From: Streptomyces sp. DH24 | GTDB lineage: Bacteria; Actinomycetota; Actinomycetes; Streptomycetales; Streptomycetaceae | NCBI RefSeq assembly: GCF_029813775.1 | Contig: NZ_JARVKW010000005.1 | Span: 124,001-188,000, forward strand | DNA length: 64,000 nt | Direction: 5' to 3' | Shown here: one piece after another, positions 58,113 to 64,000 of the stretch | How the letters are laid out: every line of letters begins with the position of its first letter | Numbering within the stretch: the first letter of the stretch is position 1 | Translations under genes and position numbers: made by a program | The notes under the pieces: generated by a model | Database searches by the model: none | What the model was told of the DNA's origin: nothing | What the model saw: only the letters and a program-made list of their open reading frames with translations

Positions 58113-60164
58113 ATGGCGCACCGTGCGCACCGCTGGACCCGACTGACCCGTCCGAGAGGCCCCGCCGCCGTGCTGACGGCCGCAGGGCTGCTGGCGCTGG
58201 GCCCGGGGGCACCCGGCGCCTCGGCAGCCGAGACACCGCGCGTCGACCTGAGGGTGCTGGTCGTCGACAACGGCGACAGCTCCGTCGGCGCGATCACCGA
58301 CCGGCTCAGGAGCACGGGCGTCCCGTACACCACCGTCGACCTGACCGACCCGGGCCGCCCGGCCGTCACCGAGGCCTTCCTCAGCGACACGGTCAACGGC
58401 CGGCCCCGCGCCAGGTACCAGGGCGTCGTGCTGCCCAACGAGGCCCCGTTCGGCGCGGGTTCGGCCGAGCAGGCCGCCCTGGAGGCCTACGAGCGGACGT
58501 ACGGCATCCCGCAGGTCGACGCCTACACCTGGGCCCACCCCGGAGTCGGCCTCGACCACACCGACGAGGGCGGCTGGGCCGGCTCCCTCGACGGCCGCGA
58601 GGCCACGGTCACCGAGGCCGGGCGGGCCGGGCCCTTCGGCTATCTGGAGGGCGCGTTCACCTTCGAGGACAACTCACCGGCCACCCTGGAGAGTTACGGC
58701 TACGTCGCCCGGCCCCGCGCCGGTTTCACCAGCTACGTCGACTCGCCGGTGCCCGGCGGGCAGGGCCGCGGCAGCCTGGTCGGCGAGTACCGCCACGACG
58801 GGCGCCGCGAGCTCGTGGTGACCTTCGCGTACAACCAGCACCAGCAGCAGTTCCGGATGCTCGCGCGCGGCATCGTCGAATGGCTCACCCAGGGCGTCCA
58901 CCTGGGCCGGTCCCGCAACCACTTCGCCGTGCACGTGGACGACGTGTTCGCGCCCGACAGCCGCTGGGACACCGAACGCAACTGCACCCCCGGCGACTTC
59001 GACTGCGCCGGCGGCGACGGCGAGGGCACCGCGCCGATCCGCATGACCGCCGACGACGCGCGGTACGCCGCCCAGTGGCAGCGCGAGCGCGGCTTCACGC
59101 TCGACATGGTCTACAACGCGGGCTCCGGCGAGCAGTGGAAGAGCGAGCACGGCGGCACCGACGCGCTCACCGCACAACTCCTCGCCGACAAGGGCCAGTA
59201 CCGCTGGATCAACCACACCTACACCCACCCCTACCTCGGCTGCGTGCAGGACACCTCCACCGTGCCGTGGAGCTGCGCGAAGAACGCCGACGGGTCGGTG
59301 AAGTGGATGGGCCGCGCCCAGATCGCCGCGCAGATCCGCGACAACCACGACTGGGCCGTGAACAAGGGGCTGCCCGTCGACCGCACCGAGCTGGTCACCG
59401 GCGAGCACTCCGGCCTGAAGACCCTGCCGCAGCAGCCGACGGACAACCCCAACCTCGCGGGCGCCCTCGCCGACAACGGCGTCAGGTGGATCGCCTCGGA
59501 CAACTCCCGCGAGTCCGGCCAGCGCGCGGTGGGCGCCGCCGTCACCGTGCCCCGGCACCCGATGAACGTGTACTACAACGTCAGCACCGAGGCCGAGATG
59601 ACCGACGAGTACAACTGGATCTACACCTCCCGCGCCGACGGCGGCAGCGGCGTCTGCGAGACCGACCCCACCTCCACCTGCCTGCCCGGACCACTGGACC
59701 CGGCCACCGGCTACGACACGCACATCGCCCCGCAGGAGGCGCGCACCGCCCTCGGCCACGTCCTCTCGGGCGACCCGCGCCCGCACTACGTCCACCAGTC
59801 CAACCTGGCCGAGGACCGCATCCTCTACCCGGTCCTGGACAAGGTGCTCGCCGACTACGCGGCCCTGTTCGCCGCCGACACCCCCCTGGAGAACCTGCCC
59901 CAGAAGGCCATCGGCACCGAACTCCAGCGCCGCGCCGCCTGGCAGACCGCCCTCGACAACAACCGCGTCACCGCCTACCGCATCGGCGACACCGTCACCG
60001 TGACGGCCCCGTCCGGGACCCACGTCCCGATCACCGCACCGGAGGGCACGAGGAAGCAACTCCTGCTGGGCACGGCCGCGTTCGGCACGCCGTACGCGGG
60101 TGGACGCTCCGCGTGGACGGCACCGGAGCTGCTGCAGTCCGCGGTCACTCTCGAACTGCCGTAA
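58113..60164 (+). CDS. secreted Agd3/PelA-like polysaccharide deacetylase (CE18-like)
   Basis: A 683-residue exported protein, probably deacetylating an N-acetylgalactosamine-type polysaccharide. A signal peptide ends near ASA-AETP (~39). Residues ~45-250 form an alpha/beta domain with a flexible-nucleotide-like look (LRVLVVDNGDSSVGAI). The catalytic part has the deacetylase Asp pair in HVDDVF (His274-Asp276-Asp277) and the metal His pair in NHTYTHPYLG (His368, His372), followed by GEHSGLKT. This motif set is that of the fungal Agd3 and the bacterial PelA deacetylase domains. GGGGGAGG precedes the ATG. It heads a four-gene same-strand set. Confidence 0.78.
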   Translation: MAHRAHRWTRLTRPRGPAAVLTAAGLLALGPGAPGASAAETPRVDLRVLVVDNGDSSVGAITDRLRSTGVPYTTVDLTDPGRPAVTEAFLSDTVNGRPRARYQGVVLPNEAPFGAGSAEQAALEAYERTYGIPQVDAYTWAHPGVGLDHTDEGGWAGSLDGREATVTEAGRAGPFGYLEGAFTFEDNSPATLESYGYVARPRAGFTSYVDSPVPGGQGRGSLVGEYRHDGRRELVVTFAYNQHQQQFRMLARGIVEWLTQGVHLGRSRNHFAVHVDDVFAPDSRWDTERNCTPGDFDCAGGDGEGTAPIRMTADDARYAAQWQRERGFTLDMVYNAGSGEQWKSEHGGTDALTAQLLADKGQYRWINHTYTHPYLGCVQDTSTVPWSCAKNADGSVKWMGRAQIAAQIRDNHDWAVNKGLPVDRTELVTGEHSGLKTLPQQPTDNPNLAGALADNGVRWIASDNSRESGQRAVGAAVTVPRHPMNVYYNVSTEAEMTDEYNWIYTSRADGGSGVCETDPTSTCLPGPLDPATGYDTHIAPQEARTALGHVLSGDPRPHYVHQSNLAEDRILYPVLDKVLADYAALFAADTPLENLPQKAIGTELQRRAAWQTALDNNRVTAYRIGDTVTVTAPSGTHVPITAPEGTRKQLLLGTAAFGTPYAGGRSAWTAPELLQSAVTLELP

Positions 60165-60185
60165 CACCAACGCCCTCGAAAGGGC

Positions 60186-60249
60186 GCGGGGAACTGCGCG
60201 ACCAGCCCACCACCGGCCCGCGGCCGGGCGACGGGCGGCAGTTCCCCGC
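60186..60249 (+). repeat. Streptomyces intergenic inverted repeat between deacetylase and glycosyltransferase genes
   Basis: GCGGGGAACTGC (60186-60197) is perfectly inverted at GCAGTTCCCCGC (60238-60249). GGGGCGCGGGGAACTGCGCGAC-type sequence is a frequent intergenic element in Streptomyces. The stem can act as an attenuator between the two genes. Confidence 0.65.
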
Positions 60250-60285
60250 ACGACATCCGCATCATCCGGGGGGAGCCGCGCAGCG

Positions 60286-61806
60286 ATGCGTACCGGCCGT
60301 CACGTCACCATGCTCACCGAAGGCACCTATCCGCACGTCCACGGAGGGGTCAGCACCTGGTGCGACCAACTCGTCAAGGGCATGCCCGAGGTCGACTTCC
60401 ACGTCGTGTCGCTCACGGGCACCGGGCGCGAACCCGTGACCTGGGAGCTGCCGACCAACATCCGCCGGCACACCACCGTGCCGACCTCGGGCCCGCGCCC
60501 CGGCCGCGCCCGGCCCCCGTACGGCCGGGCCCGGCGCCGCTTCCTCGACACCTACGAACGGTTCCTGCTGTCGTTCCTCGACCCCGAAAGCCCCTTCGAC
60601 TTCGGCGAGGCCCTGTACGAGCTGGCCGTGCTCGCCCGCGACGGTCGCCTCCCGGCGGCCCTGCGCACCGAGGCGGCCCTCAGGTCCCTGATGTGGACGT
60701 GGACCTCGCCCCACCTGCCGACGGCCGCCGCCCACCCCACCGTGCACGACGCGCTGACCGCCACCGACCTGCTGGAACACGCCCTGCGCCCGCTCGGCGC
60801 CCGCATCGCCGAGGACACCGTGGCGCACGCCGTCAGCAGCGGCCTCGCCACGCTGCCCGCGCTCGCCGCCCGCCACCTGGACGGCGTACCGTTCCTGCTC
60901 ACCGAGCACGGCATCTACCTGCGCGAGCGCTACCTCGGCTACCGCCGCGACGCGCAGCGCTGGCCCGTGAAGGCCCTGATGCTCGGCTTCTACCGCGCGC
61001 TGAACACCCTCGGCTACCGCGCCGCCGACCTCATCACCCCGTGCAACCAGTACAACCGCCGCTGGGAGGAGCGCGGCGGCGCCGACGCCGGCAAGATCCG
61101 CACCGTCTACAACGGCGTCGACCCGCAGGCCTTCCCGCACGCCGGGCCCGAACCCGCGGCACCCACGCTGAGCTGGTGCGGCCGGGTCGACCCCATCAAG
61201 GACCTGGAGACCCTGATCCGCGCCTACGCCATGGTCCGCGCCGAAATCCCCGAGACCCGGCTGCGGCTGTTCGGCCCGGTCCCGCCGGGCGGCGAGGCCT
61301 ACCGCACCCGGCTGGAGAAACTCGCCGCCGAACTCGGCGTCACCGACGGCCTGACCTTCGAGGGCCGCGTCACCGAGGTGTGGCGGGCCTACGCGGCCGG
61401 GCACGTCGTGATGCTGTCCTCCATATCCGAGGGCTTCCCGTTCTCCATCATCGAGGCCATGTCCTGCGGCCGTACGACGGTGTCGACGGACGTCGGGGGA
61501 GTGCGCGAGGCCGTCGGCGACACCGGGCTCGTGGTGCCGCCGCGCGAGCCGGAGAAGATGGCCGCCGCCGCGCTGACCCTGCTGCGCGACGGCGAACGGC
61601 GCCGCGCACTGGGCGAGTTGGCGCGCAGCCGGGTCATCGAACGCTTCACCCTGCGCCGTTCCGTGGACGCCTTCCGCACCATCTACCAGGAACTCGCCGG
61701 GCTGCCCCAGGTCTACGAGCCCGCGGTCGAGTCCGTCGCCGACTGGACCGCCGAACTGCGCGACCCCTGGTACGCGGCCGTCGCGACGGACGGGACCGAC
61801 TGGTGA
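60286..61806 (+). CDS. pelF: PelF-like glycosyltransferase (GT4 with DUF3492)
   Basis: A 506-residue cytoplasmic glycosyltransferase. The N-terminal half resembles DUF3492: TMLTEGTYPHVHGGVSTWCD, FLLTEHGIYLRERYL and ADLITPCNQYNRRWEERGG. The C-terminal GT4 half carries YNGVDPQAFP, WCGRVDPIKDLETLIRAYAM and EGFPFSIIEAMSCGRT (E-x7-E type nucleotide-binding). PelF polymerises GalNAc/GlcNAc in the Pel pathway. GGGGGGAG lies upstream of the ATG. Its stop overlaps the next start by four bases (GTGA). Confidence 0.88.
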   Translation: MRTGRHVTMLTEGTYPHVHGGVSTWCDQLVKGMPEVDFHVVSLTGTGREPVTWELPTNIRRHTTVPTSGPRPGRARPPYGRARRRFLDTYERFLLSFLDPESPFDFGEALYELAVLARDGRLPAALRTEAALRSLMWTWTSPHLPTAAAHPTVHDALTATDLLEHALRPLGARIAEDTVAHAVSSGLATLPALAARHLDGVPFLLTEHGIYLRERYLGYRRDAQRWPVKALMLGFYRALNTLGYRAADLITPCNQYNRRWEERGGADAGKIRTVYNGVDPQAFPHAGPEPAAPTLSWCGRVDPIKDLETLIRAYAMVRAEIPETRLRLFGPVPPGGEAYRTRLEKLAAELGVTDGLTFEGRVTEVWRAYAAGHVVMLSSISEGFPFSIIEAMSCGRTTVSTDVGGVREAVGDTGLVVPPREPEKMAAAALTLLRDGERRRALGELARSRVIERFTLRRSVDAFRTIYQELAGLPQVYEPAVESVADWTAELRDPWYAAVATDGTDW

Positions 61807-63323
61807 GCGGAAGCGTCTGGCTGCCGCCGGGCTTCCGCCCGGACACCCTGCCCGCGATCCCCCGGCAGCGCACCCCCGCCTGGGCGCAGCCCGACCCCGT
61901 GGACGAACTCGCCGACCGGCTCGACGACTTCGTGGCCGCCGCCGTCCACCCCGACGAGATAGCCGCCCTGCTGGAGTCCGACGGCCTGACCGACGACCGG
62001 ATACGCGAGCGGTACGGCGCGAAGAACTCCTTCGCGCTCGCCGAGGAGCTCTACGAGCGGGTCGCCCGCCGCTACCCCGAACCGGCGGGCCCGGCCCACG
62101 ACCCCTGGCAGACGGGCCTGCTGGGCTGTCTGCTGCGCGGCGTGGTCTTCGCGCTGCCCGGCCTCGCCTACGTCCTCGGCGCGCCCCTGCTGACGGGCCC
62201 GCGCGACCTCGGTCTGCCGGCGGGCACCGTGCCGCTGCTGGCGGGCGCGCTGTGGGGCTGGGCGTGGAACCAGGGCCTGTCCCACCGGGCGTACGCGTGG
62301 CTGGGCCTCGGGGACCGGGACGCCGCCCGGCGCTGTCTCCTCCTCGGGGCCGTGACCGGCGCCGTGCTCGGCGCCCTGGTCGCCCTGGCCGCCGCCGGCA
62401 CCGCCGGTCCGGGCGCGGTGGCCTTCGCCGCGGGGCAGTCCTGCTACCTGGGCGCGGCGACCGTGCTGCTGGTCATGGGCCGCGAGAAGGCCTTGCTCGC
62501 CGCGCTGCTGCCGATGGCGGCGGGCGCGGCGTACGCCCTCGCGCGGCCGCTGCCGGACGCGCCGCGCTTCGCCCTGCTGCTGGGCTCCCTGCTGGCGGTG
62601 GCGGTCCTCGCGGTGCGTGAAGCGGCGCCCGCGCTGCGCGCACCGGGCGGCTGGAGCGCCGGACTGGCCGCGCTGCTGCCCTTCGGCGCGTCCGGCGCGT
62701 TCGGTGCCGTGCCCGCCGAACGGCGCCGCCCGGCCGGGCCCCGGCTCACCGGCTCGCTGCCGTACGCCCTGTTCGGGCTCGGCAGCGGAGTCCTCGTGCT
62801 GTACGCGGCGCTCGGCGACACCCTCGCCGGCCGGCAGACGAGCGCGGTCGCCGCACCGGCCGCCGTCGCCCTCACCCTCAGCATGGGGCCCGCCGAATGG
62901 CTGCTGTACCGCTTCCGCAGCAACAGCCTCGCCGGGCTGCGCTCCACCAGCACCCCGCGCGCCTTCCGCCGGGCCACCGCACGGACCGTCGCCACGTGCC
63001 TCACCGGCTACCTGGCCGCCCTGCTCGCGCTGGCCCTGGCCGGCTCCGCCCTGTGGCCCGGCGCCCCGCTCCTCGGCGGCGTCCGGCTGACCGGCCTGCT
63101 CCTGCTCGGCGTGGTGGTGTGGGCGGGCCTGCTGCTCCAGTCCTTCGGCGCGGTCCTCGCCGCGACGGCCGTGTGCTGCGCCGCCGCCCTCGCCCAGACC
63201 CTCACCCTCCTCACCCGCGCGGGCGACCCGCACCTGGTGGGCCTCGCCGTGTACGGCACGGCCGCCGCCGCACAGGCCGCCCTGGCGTGCGCGCTGCTGG
63301 GGAGAGCGACGGCCCACCGATGA
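61803..63323 (+). CDS. polytopic membrane protein of the polysaccharide cluster
   Basis: A 506-residue protein of unknown family. The first ~100 residues are cytoplasmic and helical (DELADRLDDFVAAAVHPDEI, then GAKNSFALAEELYERVARRY); about 10-12 hydrophobic helices follow (for example GLLGCLLRGVVFALPGLAYV). It occupies the position of PelG, the membrane partner of PelF, but I see no clear PelG sequence match, so a transport role is inferred from context. It starts GTG, overlapping the pelF stop, and its own stop overlaps the next ATG (ATGA). Confidence 0.7.
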   Translation: MSGSVWLPPGFRPDTLPAIPRQRTPAWAQPDPVDELADRLDDFVAAAVHPDEIAALLESDGLTDDRIRERYGAKNSFALAEELYERVARRYPEPAGPAHDPWQTGLLGCLLRGVVFALPGLAYVLGAPLLTGPRDLGLPAGTVPLLAGALWGWAWNQGLSHRAYAWLGLGDRDAARRCLLLGAVTGAVLGALVALAAAGTAGPGAVAFAAGQSCYLGAATVLLVMGREKALLAALLPMAAGAAYALARPLPDAPRFALLLGSLLAVAVLAVREAAPALRAPGGWSAGLAALLPFGASGAFGAVPAERRRPAGPRLTGSLPYALFGLGSGVLVLYAALGDTLAGRQTSAVAAPAAVALTLSMGPAEWLLYRFRSNSLAGLRSTSTPRAFRRATARTVATCLTGYLAALLALALAGSALWPGAPLLGGVRLTGLLLLGVVVWAGLLLQSFGAVLAATAVCCAAALAQTLTLLTRAGDPHLVGLAVYGTAAAAQAALACALLGRATAHR

Positions 63324-64000
63324 GCCACCTGCCGCACCACGGCGCAGTGCCGTCCGAGTCCGCCGAGTCGCCGCGCGAGGGGAGCGAACCGGCCTGTCCG
63401 CCCGGCCAGTTGCTGGTCCCCTACTACGAGCACCCCACCGTCCGCCCCGCCGAATGGGACGCGATCGTCGCCGCCGCCCCGCGCCTGTACGGCGTCGTCC
63501 TCAACCCGGCCAGCGGTCCCGGCGAGCGTCCCGACCCGGCGTTCGCCGAGATCGCGGCCCGGCTGCGGGCGGCGCGGGTGCGCGTCCTCGGCTACGCCGA
63601 CACCGGCTACGGCCGCCGCCCCCACGACGACGTGGTCCGCGACCTCGCCCGGCACCGCGACTGGTACGGCACCGACGGCGCCTTCCTCGACCAGGCCGCA
63701 GCCGGACCCGGTGAGTTCGCGTACTACCGGCGCCTCGCGACCGCCGCCTGGGCCGCCGGCTGCGGCACGCTCGCCCTCAACCACGGCACGGCACCCCACC
63801 CGTCGTACGCCCGCCTCGCCGACCTCCTCGTCACCTTCGAGGGGAGCTGGCAGTCGTACCGCGCCCTGCGCCACCCGCCGTGGCGCGGCTCCGGCGACGT
63901 GCGGCTGTGCCACCTGGTGTACGGCGTGCCGCCCGGCGTCGATTTCGCCGCCCGGGCCCGCGCGTCCGGCGCCGCCGTGCACTGTGCGGTTCCGGGCGAC
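63320..64000 (+). CDS. Spherulin-4/GH135-like glycosidase (partial, runs off the window)
   Basis: The first 227 residues of a Spherulin-4-domain protein, the family of Aspergillus Sph3 (GH135), which cleaves galactosaminogalactan. The fold signature is LLVPYYEHPTVRPAEWDAIV, NPASGPGERPD and GYADTGYGRR. Likely catalytic residues are Asp124 (AFLDQ), Asn154 (LALNHGTAP) and Glu174 (TFEGSW); the 20-residue Asn-Glu spacing equals that in Sph3. No signal peptide or membrane segment precedes the domain, so its location is uncertain. No stop codon is reached before the edge. Confidence 0.83.
   Translation, partial: MSHLPHHGAVPSESAESPREGSEPACPPGQLLVPYYEHPTVRPAEWDAIVAAAPRLYGVVLNPASGPGERPDPAFAEIAARLRAARVRVLGYADTGYGRRPHDDVVRDLARHRDWYGTDGAFLDQAAAGPGEFAYYRRLATAAWAAGCGTLALNHGTAPHPSYARLADLLVTFEGSWQSYRALRHPPWRGSGDVRLCHLVYGVPPGVDFAARARASGAAVHCAVPGD

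Noticed and set aside
58577..60251. minus-strand frames opposite the deacetylase gene
   Set aside because: Val/Gly/Arg-rich shadow frames without starts or domains; the plus-strand protein has clear catalytic motifs.

Overview
The window is high-GC chromosomal DNA from a Streptomyces or very close relative. The supporting evidence is strong GC bias at third codon positions, many leaderless genes with a TANNNT box 6-8 bases upstream, and a GSI plus a eukaryotic-type GSII glutamine synthetase. The gene order malR-malEFG-amylase-pullulanase, glnE, glnII, glnA, lipA/lipB, aceE, sucB-lpd, pepA resembles the conserved core of the Streptomyces coelicolor chromosome, here read in the opposite direction. 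In a scan by eye I saw no in-frame TTA codon in the called genes. No tRNA, rRNA, IS element, prophage or CRISPR array was found. Coding density is high and mobile DNA appears to be absent.

Layout. 1-1908: secreted pectate lyase with sugar-regulator-like operators. 1947-6139: VOC protein, flavin-binding oxidase-like protein and GlnE. 6127-21789: PAP2-type membrane protein followed by the starch/maltodextrin locus (MalR, MalE, MalF, MalG, alpha-glucosidase, alpha-amylase and an amylopullulanase of about 1,800 residues). CTTGC-type repeats precede malE, the amylase and the pullulanase. No ATPase subunit is present. 21876-30112: small accessory genes (isomerase, TetR regulator with a PDR-type reductase, sigma-like membrane protein, lipoprotein, DUF1996 protein, NAD-dependent epimerase). 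30164-39180: nitrogen assimilation region with GlnRII-like regulator, a possible leader peptide, glnII and glnA. Each synthetase gene has a four-half-site GlnR box starting about 98 bases upstream. 39272-41677: lipoate synthesis. 41910-49089: regulators, an oxidoreductase, an acetyltransferase and a PGRP-type amidase. 49138-57761: aceE, GntR regulator, sucB, lpd and pepA.

The right end (58113 to the edge) is the most unusual part. Four same-strand genes, three of them linked by 4-base stop/start overlaps or a short gap, encode a secreted Agd3/PelA-like polysaccharide deacetylase, a PelF-like glycosyltransferase, a polytopic membrane protein and a Spherulin-4/GH135-like glycosidase. The last gene is cut by the window edge. 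Together they look like a Pel- or galactosaminogalactan-type exopolysaccharide system. A perfect match to the Streptomyces Crp consensus lies about 100 bases upstream of the first gene.

The lipoate genes supply the cofactor needed by the 2-oxoacid dehydrogenase subunits encoded further right (sucB lipoyl domain, aceE, lpd). GlnE modifies the product of glnA, whose adenylylation tyrosine (Tyr397) is present.
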